A stretch of DNA of 64,000 nucleotides from Flavobacterium frigoris PS1 (GCF_000252125.1 NZ_AHKF01000010.1:124001-188000); one strand, 5' to 3'. Shown: positions 1 through 8,951, counted from the first letter of the stretch. The notes: a model not told the origin generated them from the sequence alone. Translations and numbers: made by a program.

Positions 1-397
1 TCTCAAAGGATCTTTTTCTGTACTTCAGATAGGATTTAATTACATTTTCGAGACTCTCGTTGTATTCAATTCTAAAGGGGGATTTCGAATCCATTTCTGC
101 CAATCTCGATTTCAACAATTCAGTAGAAAGCTCGTTGTAATCTACTTTTTGATCAATATCTATATTTTCAATATCATACGAGATGTCATTATACAAGTCT
201 AAATTGGTCAATTCATTCATCCATAAACTATCGACGCAAGCGGCCATATTGTCCTTCTCGAAGGTGTTTTTAATAGAATCTAAATAGGATAAGTTATTCT
301 CTAAAATAACAATTCCTTTGCTTTCGGCAACATTTTGCGAAAACAAAGGAATTGATGCTAATAATAAAAGTGATACTGCGGATTTTTTTATATTCAT
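1..397 (-). CDS. Lytic transglycosylase (MltD-like), N-terminal fragment cut by window edge
   Basis: The frame is open from an ATG at 397 to the window edge, so only about 132 N-terminal residues are present. It begins with a signal peptide (MNIKKSAVSLLLLASIPLFS, then QN), followed by an acidic region and a stretch around 'DSKSPFRIEYNESLENVIK' that I recognise from the region preceding the catalytic domain of flavobacterial membrane-bound murein transglycosylases of the MltD type (SLT domain plus LysM repeats). The catalytic domain itself is outside the window, so the call rests on N-terminal resemblance. It would be exported and cleave peptidoglycan glycan strands. It is transcribed in the same direction as pgk, about 110 bp downstream of it. 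Confidence 0.7.
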   Translation of the reverse strand, partial: MNIKKSAVSLLLLASIPLFSQNVAESKGIVILENNLSYLDSIKNTFEKDNMAACVDSLWMNELTNLDLYNDISYDIENIDIDQKVDYNELSTELLKSRLAEMDSKSPFRIEYNESLENVIKSYLKYRKRSFE

Positions 398-508
398 GCT
401 GTTTTTTTGTCAACCTACTTAAATCTAAATGATTAAGTAAATTGTTTTTTTACAAACATAATATGTTATTCTTTAAACTTTAAATAAATACTGTTAAAGA
501 TGTAATTT

Positions 509-1696
509 TTAGTCTAGAATTGCTGCTATACCCGGCAATACTTTACCTTCTAGCATTTCAAGCATTGCTCCACCACCAGTAGATACGTAACTCATTTTAT
601 CCTCAAGACCAAATTGTTTTACTGCTGCAACTGAATCACCACCACCCACAAGTGAGAAAGCGCCATTTTCAGTAGAAGCTGCTATATAGTTACCGAGAGA
701 GATTGTTCCGTTAGCAAAGCTTTCCATTTCAAACACTCCCAAAGGACCATTCCAAAGAATCGTTTTAGACTCCATTATAACTTTTTCAAAATTCGCTAAT
801 GATTTAGGACCTGCATCAAGACCTTGCCATCCGTCAGGAATTTCATTTACATCAACAATTTTAGTATTTGCAGTATTTGAAAAATCATCTGCCGCAACTA
901 CATCTACAGGAATGTGAATTTGAACTCCTTTTTCTTTAGCTAATCTCAAGATTTCTAAAGCTAATTCTTGTTTGTCATCTTCACAAATAGAATCACCAAT
1001 TTTTCCTCCTAAGGCTTTCACGAAAGTAAAAGTCATTCCACCACCTATAATCATATGGTCTACTTTATCAAGAATATTTTCGATTACCGTAATTTTCGAA
1101 GATACTTTTGATCCACCAAGAACTGCTGTTACTGGTTTTTCGCTATTTTTCAATACTTTATTTAAACTATCGATTTCTTTAGCCAATAATAATCCGAAAC
1201 ATTTTTCTGTTGGAAAAAATTGAGCAATGATCGTAGTTGAAGCGTGCGCTCTATGTGCAGTTCCAAAAGCGTCATTCACGTATATATCTCCAAGTGAAGC
1301 CAATTCTTTTGCAAAAGCAACATCTCCTGCTTCTTCTTCCTTGTGAAAACGAAGATTTTCTAACAATAAAACCTCTCCTGCTTTTAAGTTTGCAGCAGCA
1401 CTATTAGCTTCCTCACCAATACAATCTGAAGCAAATTGGACTGGAACAGCAAGTACTTCTGAAGTTGTTTTCAAAATATGTTTCAACGAGTATTTCTCTT
1501 CAACACCTTTTGGTCTTCCTAAATGTGACATTAAAATCACGCTTCCACCTTGAGCAAGAATTGCGTCTATAGTTGGTTTTGCAGCTTCAATACGAGTAGC
1601 ATCGGTTACATTGAAATTTTCGTCCAAAGGCACGTTAAAATCAACACGTATTATTGCTTTTTTATTTTTAAAGTCAAAGTCGTTTAGAGTCTTCAT
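509..1696 (-). CDS. pgk: Phosphoglycerate kinase
   Basis: This 395-residue protein matches the usual PGK length. It transfers phosphate between 1,3-bisphosphoglycerate and ADP in glycolysis, in the cytoplasm. Visible signatures are the N-terminal substrate-binding RVDFNVP (residues 17-23), SHLGRPKG (57-64), the GGSKVSSK hinge segment, WNGPLGVFE, and the C-terminal nucleotide-binding GGGDSVAAV followed by STGGGA. The ATG at 1696 gives the canonical start [21 protein letters not shown] -7-like element lies about 35 bp upstream on the minus strand. No strong terminator is visible in the 110 bp before the transglycosylase gene, so read-through is possible. Confidence 0.98.
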   Translation of the reverse strand: MKTLNDFDFKNKKAIIRVDFNVPLDENFNVTDATRIEAAKPTIDAILAQGGSVILMSHLGRPKGVEEKYSLKHILKTTSEVLAVPVQFASDCIGEEANSAAANLKAGEVLLLENLRFHKEEEAGDVAFAKELASLGDIYVNDAFGTAHRAHASTTIIAQFFPTEKCFGLLLAKEIDSLNKVLKNSEKPVTAVLGGSKVSSKITVIENILDKVDHMIIGGGMTFTFVKALGGKIGDSICEDDKQELALEILRLAKEKGVQIHIPVDVVAADDFSNTANTKIVDVNEIPDGWQGLDAGPKSLANFEKVIMESKTILWNGPLGVFEMESFANGTISLGNYIAASTENGAFSLVGGGDSVAAVKQFGLEDKMSYVSTGGGAMLEMLEGKVLPGIAAILD

Positions 1697-1731
1697 TAGG
1701 TCTATTTTTAGTTTGTTTTTTGAAAGAATAA

Positions 1732-1739
1732 CAAATATA
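1732..1739 (-). promoter_or_regulatory. Putative Bacteroidota -7 element for pgk
   Basis: On the minus strand this reads TATATTTG, a match to the Bacteroidetes -7 consensus TAnnTTTG. It would place the transcription start about 30 bp before the pgk ATG. No TTG -33 element at proper spacing is seen. Confidence 0.4.
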
Positions 1740-1967
1740 GAACTTTTAGATTATTAATAAATTCGAATAAATCAAAAAATATTGCTTTTAATCAACGAAA
1801 TCGTTGTAATTCGACAAATAATTTATTTTATCACTATTTAAAGTGATTTATTTTAAAAAAAGAGCTTCTGATCTGGTTTTAATATCAAAAAGGAAATTTA
1901 ATGCCAAATTGAAGCTACATTTTAGCAAACTTTGCTATTGAAAACTTTAGACTAACCCATTTTCTTA

Positions 1968-1975
1968 TATCTTTG
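1968..1975 (+). promoter_or_regulatory. Putative -7 element directly before the polymerase delta' gene
   Basis: TATCTTTG matches TAnnTTTG and ends 4 bp before the ATG at 1980, so a transcript from it would be leaderless or nearly so. A TTG at 1938-1940 is too distant (27 bp) for an ideal -33 element. Confidence 0.4.
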
Positions 1976-1979
1976 CTTT

Positions 1980-3128
1980 ATGCAATTTTCTGAAATTTTA
2001 GGGCAAGAACACATTAAAAATCATCTGACAAAAAGTGCAGAAATGGGTAGAATTCCCCATGCGCAATTATTTGTTGGTCCAGAAGGAAGTGGTACTTTAG
2101 CTATGGCTATTGCCTATTCGCAATATATTTTATGTGGCAATCAAAACGGGGAAAACTCGGGTCCGAATGAAGCATGCAACCTAAAATTCCTAAAAACATC
2201 ACATCCTGATTTACACTTTGCTTATCCAACAGTAACTACTGATGCAGTAAAAAAAAGCCCAAAAAGCATTGATTTCATTACTGATTGGAGACAATTTGTT
2301 TTGAAAAATCCTTATGGTGGACTTTTTGATTGGTATGCCGTTTTGGGCGTTCAAAATAAACAGGGAGAAATTAGAGTTGATGATGCACAGGAAATTTTAA
2401 AATCATTATCCTTAAAATCATACGAAGGCGGTTATAAAATTATGATTGTTTGGATGGCCGATAAATTAAATATTGCCGCTTCCAATAAGTTATTGAAATT
2501 GCTGGAAGAACCACCCGAAAAAACGGTCTTCATTTTAATTTCTGAAAACGAGGAGGATATTATTCAAACCATCCGTTCGCGCTGTCAGATTTTACATTTC
2601 AATGGGCTGAGCGAACCTATTATTGCAGAAGCTTTGGTTTCACGCGAACAAGTAGATCCTAAAATAGCAGCAAAAATAGCACACCAAGCACAGGGTAATT
2701 ACAATATTGCGTTACACTTGCTTCACGATGACAATGACGAATTTCCATTTGAACAATGGTTTGTAACCTGGGTTCGAGCTGCATTTCAAGCAAAAAAAGA
2801 TGCTTCTGCCATTCAGGATCTAATACTTTGGAGCGAAAAAATTGCAAGTCTTGGAAGAGAAACACAAAAAAAATTCCTAGAATTTTGCATCGAAATGTTT
2901 CGTCAGGCTTTATTAATTAATTATGAAACTCCAAGTTTAGTTTACTTTGAACCAAAAGTAGAGAAATTCAAACTCGAGAAATTTGCGCCATTCGTTAATG
3001 GCAATAATATCCATGATATTTTCAAGGAACTATCGGACGCCATGTATCACGTGGAACGCAACGGAAATGCAAAAATCATTTTAACTGATTTGTCAATCAA
3101 ATTAACACGTTTAATCCATAAAAAATAA
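1980..3128 (+). CDS. holB: DNA polymerase III clamp-loader subunit delta'
   Basis: This 382-residue AAA+ clamp-loader-like protein loads the sliding clamp as part of the gamma/tau complex. The P-loop position (GPEGSGT, residues 33-39) has Thr where the ATP-binding Lys would be, as expected for the non-hydrolysing delta' subunit. The sensor region LLKLLEEPPEKTVFILIS followed by the SRC motif (IRSRCQILHF) is diagnostic of the delta'/DnaX family. The C-terminal part is the helical oligomerisation domain. The DoxX-like gene follows after 4 bp, suggesting cotranscription. DnaX is the main alternative, but that protein has an intact P-loop and is longer. Confidence 0.93.
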   Translation: MQFSEILGQEHIKNHLTKSAEMGRIPHAQLFVGPEGSGTLAMAIAYSQYILCGNQNGENSGPNEACNLKFLKTSHPDLHFAYPTVTTDAVKKSPKSIDFITDWRQFVLKNPYGGLFDWYAVLGVQNKQGEIRVDDAQEILKSLSLKSYEGGYKIMIVWMADKLNIAASNKLLKLLEEPPEKTVFILISENEEDIIQTIRSRCQILHFNGLSEPIIAEALVSREQVDPKIAAKIAHQAQGNYNIALHLLHDDNDEFPFEQWFVTWVRAAFQAKKDASAIQDLILWSEKIASLGRETQKKFLEFCIEMFRQALLINYETPSLVYFEPKVEKFKLEKFAPFVNGNNIHDIFKELSDAMYHVERNGNAKIILTDLSIKLTRLIHKK

Positions 3129-3132
3129 CCAT

Positions 3133-3516
3133 ATGAATAACGTTGCATCCATTTTAATATTAATTTTTTTAGCTATTACTTTTCTTCAATCGGGTTATGA
3201 CAAGCTGTTTTACTGGAAAGACAATGTAGATTGGTTAAAAGGTCATTTTGATAAAACGCAATTAAAAAACCTTGTCCCTTTAGCTTTATTGCACATTCTG
3301 GTTTTGGAATTAATTTCTGGGATTTTATGTATTGTAGGCTGTATCGAATTGTTGATTAATAATGGTAGATTGTTTGGTTTTTATGGAGCCGTTTTTTCAT
3401 GTATCACCTTACTTATGTTACTTTTTGGACAACGACTAGCTAAAGATTATGATGGAGCCAGAACCATCGTTATTTATTTTATGCCCGCAGTAATGGCCGT
3501 TTATTGGTTAAATTAA
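3133..3516 (+). CDS. DoxX-like small integral membrane protein
   Basis: This 127-residue protein has four predicted membrane helices, around residues 4-22, 50-70, 78-98 and 108-126, with the short FLQSGYDKLFYWKDN segment after helix 1 typical of DoxX/SURF4-like proteins. The family is linked to membrane redox functions, but no specific activity can be assigned here. It begins 4 bp after the delta' stop and precedes the thioesterase gene by 42 bp, so it probably shares their transcript. Confidence 0.7.
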   Translation: MNNVASILILIFLAITFLQSGYDKLFYWKDNVDWLKGHFDKTQLKNLVPLALLHILVLELISGILCIVGCIELLINNGRLFGFYGAVFSCITLLMLLFGQRLAKDYDGARTIVIYFMPAVMAVYWLN

Positions 3517-3558
3517 AAAACAGAATTAAAAAAAACAGTAATTACATTAACGAAAATA

Positions 3559-4068
3559 ATGACACCAAAACATCCTTCCGAATCCTTAACAACATTAACC
3601 GATTTAGTTTTACCAAGTGAAACAAATCCTTTGAATAATCTTTTTGGCGGCGAGTTATTAGCCCGTATGGATCGCGCGGCAAGTATAGCTGCACGTAGAC
3701 ACTCCAGAAGAATTGTGGTTACCGCATCCGTGAATAGCGTGGCATTTAATAGAGCCATTCCTTTGGGAAGTGTCGTCACCGTTGAAGCCAAAGTTTCTAG
3801 AGCTTTTAAAAGCTCCATGGAAATTTTCATCGATATTTGGGTAGAAGACAGAGAATCAGGTAATAAAACCAAAGCAAATGAGGCCATATATACATTTGTA
3901 GCAGTAGATGATACAGGAAGACCCGTAGAAGTACCCCAAATAATCCCAGAAACTGAACTAGAAAAACAACGTTTTGATGCTGCATTAAGACGCAAACAAC
4001 TCAGTCTAGTTTTGGCGGGAAAAATGAAACCAGAAGATGCTACTGAGTTAAAAGCATTGTTTATGTAA
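3559..4068 (+). CDS. Acyl-CoA thioesterase, hotdog fold
   Basis: The 169-residue protein has the cytosolic hotdog-fold acyl-CoA hydrolase signature: NPLNNLFGGELLARMD near residue 27 (the hotdog loop and helix with the catalytic Asp/Asn region), then the ASVNSVAFNRAIPLG strand and VEAKVSRAFKSSMEIFIDIW. It should hydrolyse fatty acyl-CoA to free acid and CoA; the chain-length preference cannot be read from sequence. The C-terminal RRKQLSLVLAGKMKPEDA tail is typical of the Bacteroidota group. It is the last gene of a probable four-step run (delta', DoxX-like, thioesterase) before recA. Confidence 0.9.
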   Translation: MTPKHPSESLTTLTDLVLPSETNPLNNLFGGELLARMDRAASIAARRHSRRIVVTASVNSVAFNRAIPLGSVVTVEAKVSRAFKSSMEIFIDIWVEDRESGNKTKANEAIYTFVAVDDTGRPVEVPQIIPETELEKQRFDAALRRKQLSLVLAGKMKPEDATELKALFM

Positions 4069-4229
4069 AAACTGTATTTACTTCTTGAAAGAGAAATTTT
4101 TAATTAAAAAAAGAAGTATTTTTACAAGCATAAAAATTTAAACATTTAAAAAATGTAGTAATCTCATAGGTTCAGCATTTTTCTTATAGCGATAAAATAA
4201 TACAAATGAAAGAAAAGGTAAAAGAGAAG

Positions 4230-5237
4230 ATGAGTACAGAGAAAGAAGCCAAACTAAAAGCGTTACAACTTACCCTAGACAAACTGGACAAAACCTACGG
4301 AAAAGGGACAGTAATGAAAATGGGGGATAAAGCCATTGTAGAAGTGGAAACCATTTCTTCAGGCTCTTTAGGAATTGATTTAGCTCTAGGGGTAAATGGA
4401 TATCCAAGAGGAAGAATCATAGAAATATACGGACCAGAATCATCTGGAAAAACTACTTTGACGCTTCATGCTATTGCTGAAGCTCAAAAAGCAGGTGGAA
4501 TTGCTGCTTTTATCGATGCAGAACATGCTTTTGATAGAAATTATGCTGAAAAATTAGGGGTTGATATCGAAAACCTAATCATTTCTCAACCAGACAATGG
4601 AGAACAAGCATTAGAAATTGCTGAGAACTTGATTCGTTCAGGTGCAATTGATATTGTTGTAATTGACTCGGTTGCAGCACTGACACCAAAAAGTGAAATT
4701 GAAGGTGAAATGGGAGATTCTAAAATGGGTCTTCATGCACGTTTGATGTCTCAAGCTTTGAGAAAGTTAACGGGAACAATCAGCAAAACTAACTGTACTG
4801 TATTCTTCATTAACCAATTGAGAGAGAAAATCGGGGTGATGTTTGGAAATCCAGAGACTACAACTGGTGGAAATGCATTAAAATTTTACGCTTCGGTACG
4901 TTTAGATATCCGTCGTTCTACTCAAATTAAAGATGGAGACAGTGTACTTGGTAACAGAACTAAAGTAAAAGTGGTAAAAAACAAAGTAGCACCACCTTTT
5001 AAAATTGCTGAATTTGACATTATGTATGGTGAAGGAATTTCAAAAACAGGAGAAATCTTAGATTTAGCTGTTGAGTTTGAAATCATCAAAAAAGCAGGAT
5101 CTTGGTTTAGTTATGGTGAAACCAAATTAGGACAAGGTCGTGATGCTGTTAAGTCTTTAATCAAAGACAATCCAGAATTAGCAGATGAACTTGAAGTAAA
5201 GATCAAAGCTAGAATTAAGGAATTGGCTGATGCTTAA
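4230..5237 (+). CDS. recA: Recombinase RecA
   Basis: RecA forms filaments on single-stranded DNA and catalyses strand exchange and the SOS co-protease reaction. With the ATG at 4230 the protein is 335 residues. An in-frame ATG at 4206 would add eight residues (MKEKVKEK) absent from the flavobacterial homologues I know, which begin [19 protein letters not shown], so 4230 is preferred. Walker A is GPESSGKT (residues 68-75), Walker B lies in [12 protein letters not shown], and loop L2 in [20 protein letters not shown] strong terminator follows. No LexA box was recognised upstream. Confidence 0.98.
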   Translation: MSTEKEAKLKALQLTLDKLDKTYGKGTVMKMGDKAIVEVETISSGSLGIDLALGVNGYPRGRIIEIYGPESSGKTTLTLHAIAEAQKAGGIAAFIDAEHAFDRNYAEKLGVDIENLIISQPDNGEQALEIAENLIRSGAIDIVVIDSVAALTPKSEIEGEMGDSKMGLHARLMSQALRKLTGTISKTNCTVFFINQLREKIGVMFGNPETTTGGNALKFYASVRLDIRRSTQIKDGDSVLGNRTKVKVVKNKVAPPFKIAEFDIMYGEGISKTGEILDLAVEFEIIKKAGSWFSYGETKLGQGRDAVKSLIKDNPELADELEVKIKARIKELADA

Positions 5238-5259
5238 TATACTTTTCTAAAATAATCAA

Positions 5260-5291
5260 ATGCCCGAATGTAATATTCGGGCATTTTTTTT
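5260..5291 (+). terminator. Intrinsic terminator of recA
   Basis: A perfect 10-bp stem (ATGCCCGAAT at 5260-5269 with ATTCGGGCAT at 5275-5284), loop GTAAT, then a run of Ts. It lies 22 bp after the recA stop. Confidence 0.9.
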
Positions 5292-5329
5292 GCCCGGTCT
5301 ATTCACTTGTTACCAATATTTAAAGTGCC

Positions 5330-5363
5330 AATTTTGAATAATTGTCAATTAATTTTGAATAAT
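5330..5363. repeat. Two 13-bp direct repeats spaced two helical turns
   Basis: AATTTTGAATAAT occurs at 5330-5342 and again at 5351-5363, start-to-start 21 bp, about 75 bp upstream of the lipoprotein gene that precedes the sigma factor. The spacing places both on the same face of the helix, as for a dimeric regulator. Function is inferred only. Confidence 0.45.
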
Positions 5364-5437
5364 AACGCAACCTTTTTTAATCATTTTGATCTTATATAAA
5401 ATGTAACGAAGTTATTAACCTCAAAAATGATAAAAAA

Positions 5438-5851
5438 ATGAAACAACTAATTTTATTTTTAGTACTAATTACCACTTTAGCAAGTTGTAGTACTGACAAT
5501 GACAACACAGGTTCTTATACCTACGAAGTACTTTCTGTGCAAAGTTATGAACTCCCAGCAAGTTTTACTCTAGGAGAAACCTATAAAATTAAATTGAAAT
5601 ACCAAAAACCTACAGCTTGTCATATTTTTCAAGGAATTTATTATGATAAAAACTTAAATACAAGAACCATTGCTATCCAAACAGCTGTAAATGATAATGA
5701 GGTATGTACCAAAGAAGTCCCTCCGCTATCTGAGCTTACTTTTAATTTTTACGTTACTAATACTGGATCTTACATCTTTAAGTTTTATAAAGGAGAGGAT
5801 GCTGCTGGAGTAGACCTTTTTGAAGAAGTAGAAGTTCCTGTAGTTAACTAA
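5438..5851 (+). CDS. Hypothetical lipoprotein preceding ECF sigma factor
   Basis: The 137-residue product has a lipoprotein signal peptide (MKQLILFLVLITTLASCS) with Cys17 as the likely lipidated residue, then an acidic segment and a beta-rich body of about 110 residues containing two cysteines (TACHIF and EVCTKE) that could form a disulfide. I do not recognise a family with certainty. It ends 17 bp before the sigma factor gene, so it is probably the first gene of that operon and may be a periplasmic or outer-membrane component of the same envelope response. Two direct repeats lie upstream. Confidence 0.75.
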   Translation: MKQLILFLVLITTLASCSTDNDNTGSYTYEVLSVQSYELPASFTLGETYKIKLKYQKPTACHIFQGIYYDKNLNTRTIAIQTAVNDNEVCTKEVPPLSELTFNFYVTNTGSYIFKFYKGEDAAGVDLFEEVEVPVVN

Positions 5852-5868
5852 TAACTAGAAAAAAATCT

Positions 5869-6411
5869 GTGAGATTGGATCAAATAATTAGCGATTGTAA
5901 AAAAAATAACCCTAAAGCTCAGGAGCAATTATATCAATTGTTTTCTAAAAAGTTTTTTGGGGTATGCTTGAAGTATTCTAGTAATTATGCTGATGCTCAA
6001 GATAATTTACAAGATGGTTTTTTGATAATCTTTAGAAAAATAAACCAATTTAGTGGCAAAGGTTCATTTGAAGGTTGGGCGAAAAGAGTAATGATAAATA
6101 ATGCACTCCAAAAATTTAAAGGAGTGCGTTATCTAGAGCTTACCACTGAAAATATACCTGAGGATGATGTTGAAATTGATGATGATAATGTTCCGATTGA
6201 GTATCTAATGCAAATCATCCAGGAATTACCAGATCAATACCGCCTCGTTTTCAGTCTCTACGTTCTTGACGGTTACTCCCATAAGGAAATTGCAGAAACA
6301 TTAAAAATAACAACAGGAACTACAAAGTCGAATCTATCAAGAGCAAGGGTTATTTTAAGAGATAAAATTGAAGTTTATACTAGAATTGAAATAAAGTCAT
6401 TGGCAAAATGA
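5869..6411 (+). CDS. RNA polymerase ECF-type sigma-70 factor
   Basis: The 180-residue product has only sigma regions 2 and 4. Region 2 covers NYADAQDNLQDGFLIIF and the DNA-melting helix GSFEGWAKRVMINNALQ (about residues 40-85); region 4 is the HTH LPDQYRLVFSLYVLDGYSHK onward (about 120-165). It should direct RNA polymerase to promoters of an envelope regulon. The start is GTG at 5869; no ATG is available in frame upstream, and the TTG two codons later is an alternative. The stop overlaps the next start as ATGA (6408-6411), so sigma and its neighbour are translationally coupled, the usual arrangement for a sigma/anti-sigma pair. Confidence 0.93.
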   Translation: MRLDQIISDCKKNNPKAQEQLYQLFSKKFFGVCLKYSSNYADAQDNLQDGFLIIFRKINQFSGKGSFEGWAKRVMINNALQKFKGVRYLELTTENIPEDDVEIDDDNVPIEYLMQIIQELPDQYRLVFSLYVLDGYSHKEIAETLKITTGTTKSNLSRARVILRDKIEVYTRIEIKSLAK

Positions 6412-7832
6412 GCGATAAAAAAAACATAGACCTATTGTTTCAAGAGAAATTCAAGGATTTTGAAGCAGAACCTAATCAACAGGTTTGGTTAAACATTGAA
6501 GCACAATTAAAAGAAAAAGAACGAAAAGTAATTCCTTTTTGGATGCAATTTTCAGGAATTGCTGCTGCACTTATTTTAGGTTTCTTCGCCTTCAATATGG
6601 CTTTCAACACCAATAATAAAATTAAAAAAACCATTGTTTTAGACCCAAAAAACGCAACTGAAAACAAAGACTCCATTTCAATAGAAAAAGAAGAAAAGAA
6701 TACCCCTTTTCATATAAAAAATAAACAACAACTAGTAATAACTAACCCAAATACCGATAAAAATCATGAAAATGAAAACACAACTTTTACTTCCCCGAAA
6801 ACCAATACTCAACAAAAGAAAAATCAAAATGATTCTTCGCTTTATAAATCAAAAAATAATTCACCGCTAAAGCCGACAACTTCCAAAACATTCCTCTCAA
6901 CATCAGAACAAGCGGTTGTCGAGGATGATCGTGTCAAAAATGCAAATTCACTCGCAAATAGTGTTGATAAAATCAAGAGAGAAACCAAATCAGAGAATAA
7001 CACAGATTCTAAAATTGCAACATCTGACACTAAAAAACAAGATGCTATTATTCCAGAAACTGCAAATGAATTAGCCGAAATTTTAAAGAAGAAAGAAGAA
7101 GGAAAATCTCCAACCGAAATTAACAACAAAGACAAATGGCAAATTGTCCCTAATGTTGCTGCTGTCTATTTGAATCCGCATTCAGCTGGATCTTCTATTG
7201 ATGCGCAATTCGATGACAACACAAAAACAGCCGATAACAGCCTTAGTTTTGGAATTGGTGTAAATTATGCCGTTTCTAAAAAAATTACTTTAAGAACAGG
7301 GCTTAATAAGCTTGCTTTGGGGTACAATACCAATGACGTCGTTTATTCAACCAGTTTGGCAACTAATAATCTTCTAAATATTAATTACAGCTCTAGTGCA
7401 CCAATTGAAGTAAAAAACCAAGACGCGCTTAGTACACTTGTTGGTTTTGAAAAAAGCTTACAAAATACGAGTACTGCTGCTATCAATCAAAAAATGGGAT
7501 ACTATGAAGTGCCATTGGAGCTTTCATACGCTCTTTTAAACAAGAAGTTTGGCGTTACTATTATTGGTGGAATCAGCACTTTATTTTTAAACCAAAATAA
7601 AGTATCCTTAGTCTCTAACAACATTAATTTAAAGTTGGGTGAAGCCAATAATTTAAACACAATTCATTTTAGTACAAATGTTGGAATGGGATTTAAATAC
7701 CAATTTATAAAATCATTTCAAGTAAATATTGAGCCCATGGTCAAGTATCAGTTGAACACTTATTCAAACAATTCCAATAGTGACAAAGCTGTTTTTATTG
7801 GGTTATATACTGGGATTATCTATTCCTTTTAG
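6408..7832 (+). CDS. Inner-membrane-anchored protein with C-terminal outer-membrane beta-barrel, putative anti-sigma
   Basis: The 474-residue product has an unusual layout. Residues 1-43 are charged and soluble; residues about 44-66 form one hydrophobic helix (WMQFSGIAAALILGFFAFN); residues 67-240 are low-complexity, rich in Asn, Lys, Ser and Thr; the last 230 residues alternate in the manner of an outer-membrane beta-barrel and end in ...GIIYSF, with the terminal Phe expected of a BAM substrate. Coupling to the ECF sigma gene by a 4-bp overlap suggests the N-terminus acts as a cytoplasmic anti-sigma domain and the barrel reports on the outer membrane. That role is inference; the layout is seen. 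It converges with plsC, overlapping its 3' end by 30 bp. Confidence 0.7.
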   Translation: MSDKKNIDLLFQEKFKDFEAEPNQQVWLNIEAQLKEKERKVIPFWMQFSGIAAALILGFFAFNMAFNTNNKIKKTIVLDPKNATENKDSISIEKEEKNTPFHIKNKQQLVITNPNTDKNHENENTTFTSPKTNTQQKKNQNDSSLYKSKNNSPLKPTTSKTFLSTSEQAVVEDDRVKNANSLANSVDKIKRETKSENNTDSKIATSDTKKQDAIIPETANELAEILKKKEEGKSPTEINNKDKWQIVPNVAAVYLNPHSAGSSIDAQFDDNTKTADNSLSFGIGVNYAVSKKITLRTGLNKLALGYNTNDVVYSTSLATNNLLNINYSSSAPIEVKNQDALSTLVGFEKSLQNTSTAAINQKMGYYEVPLELSYALLNKKFGVTIIGGISTLFLNQNKVSLVSNNINLKLGEANNLNTIHFSTNVGMGFKYQFIKSFQVNIEPMVKYQLNTYSNNSNSDKAVFIGLYTGIIYSF

Positions 7833-8573
7833 TTGGATATCATACTCCATTAATTGGGAATAAACGACATCTCTAGCTTCTTCACGAATTGCTCTTCTAT
7901 CTACTCCTGTTTTTCCAAAAGTATCAATCTGTGGATGTATTTTAGCCCTCATAATACCCGGACTACCACTGAAAAAAGTGTAAGAAAACCTTTTTTTATT
8001 ATCCGCAAAAGTAATAGGGAGAATTGGAATTTGATGTTCAATCGCTAATCGAAAAGCTCCATCTTTAAAAGTATCTAATACAATGGATTCATCATCAGGA
8101 ACTCCACCTTCTGGAAAAATGCAAACACTTAAGCCACGGTCGATTGTTTTTTGAGCCTGATTAAACACTTCTAGACGGCTTTTTGAACAACCTCGATCCA
8201 CTAAAATGCAGGTTCTTTTATAGAAAAAACCAAATAAAGGAATTTTAGCCAATTCCTTTTTACCTACAAAAACAAATGGATTCTTAACTACTGCTAACAT
8301 CAACATAATATCAACCATTGAGGTATGATTAGCAACAATCATATAGCTTTTATCCGATTCTAAGATTTGGTTTCTTTCAATTTTATAGTAAAACCCCATT
8401 CCGAAGAGAATGAATTTAGCCCAAATACGTGACATTTTAAAGTAATACGGATAGCCTTTTTCAGAAACGATAGACGCTACTAAAAACGGTAACATAATCA
8501 ATATGGGGATAGTAAATAAAATATAAAACCACATCCGCCATAAAGTCCAGAAAATTATTTTTATTCCTTTCAT
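7803..8573 (-). CDS. plsC: 1-acyl-sn-glycerol-3-phosphate acyltransferase
   Basis: From the ATG at 8573 the protein is 256 residues; a further in-frame ATG at 8654 would add 27 residues not expected in the family. It makes phosphatidic acid by acylating lysophosphatidic acid at the inner membrane. Block I is NHTSMVD (NHxxxxD), block II contains GKKELAKIPLFG, block III is FPEGG, and ADNKKRFSY lies near block IV. An N-terminal hydrophobic hairpin anchors it. Its 3' end overlaps the convergent barrel gene by 30 bp. Confidence 0.92.
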   Translation of the reverse strand: MKGIKIIFWTLWRMWFYILFTIPILIMLPFLVASIVSEKGYPYYFKMSRIWAKFILFGMGFYYKIERNQILESDKSYMIVANHTSMVDIMLMLAVVKNPFVFVGKKELAKIPLFGFFYKRTCILVDRGCSKSRLEVFNQAQKTIDRGLSVCIFPEGGVPDDESIVLDTFKDGAFRLAIEHQIPILPITFADNKKRFSYTFFSGSPGIMRAKIHPQIDTFGKTGVDRRAIREEARDVVYSQLMEYDIQLKGIDNPSI

Positions 8574-8687
8574 GAGTTCAAAAATAGGGATTCCTATGAT
8601 ACTATTATTAAAAAGAATTAAATTTGGGAAAACTATAACCGCAAAGAGCACCATTTTATTTTAAAAAAAAGACACCAATATTGTCGA

Positions 8688-8907
8688 CCGCAAATTATTA
8701 AATTAAACTCTCAACCTAATTTTTTGACGTTTGCCAAACTATTAAAAAGTAAAAATTACCGCAAATTCGCAAATTAAATAGCTCAACCAAGTTTTTAAAT
8801 TGGCGAATTTGCGGTCAATATCTAATTCCTTAAAATAGCTGTTGCCTTTTTTACAGCTGAAACCTATAAAAAATAAACTTAAAAAAAACTTTGCGAACTT
8901 TGCGGTA
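8688..8907. repeat. Clustered ACCGCAAA-type repeats with a 13-bp inverted repeat
   Basis: Four related copies of a core like ACCGCAAATTCGC-AAATT occur between plsC and trpS: forward copies near 8689 and at 8758-8770, reverse copies at 8803-8815 and near 8887-8905. The two central copies form a perfect 13-bp inverted repeat (8758-8770 with 8803-8815) around a 32-nt loop. Words such as CTTTGCGAACTTTGCGG recall intergenic repeats I know from Flavobacterium genomes. No coding frame is present. The 378-bp gap between plsC and trpS holds nothing else recognisable. Confidence 0.6.
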
Positions 8908-8951
8908 AATAAATAAACTATGCGAACTTTACGCTTCAGAAAAAAATTACA

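Noticed and set aside
3513..3995. 160-codon minus-strand frame opposite the thioesterase
   Set aside because: Plus-strand frame has clear hotdog motifs; the antisense product has none.
4206..4229. Upstream ATG as recA start
   Set aside because: Would add a Lys/Glu-rich octapeptide not expected in the family; the ATG at 4230 gives the canonical N-terminus.
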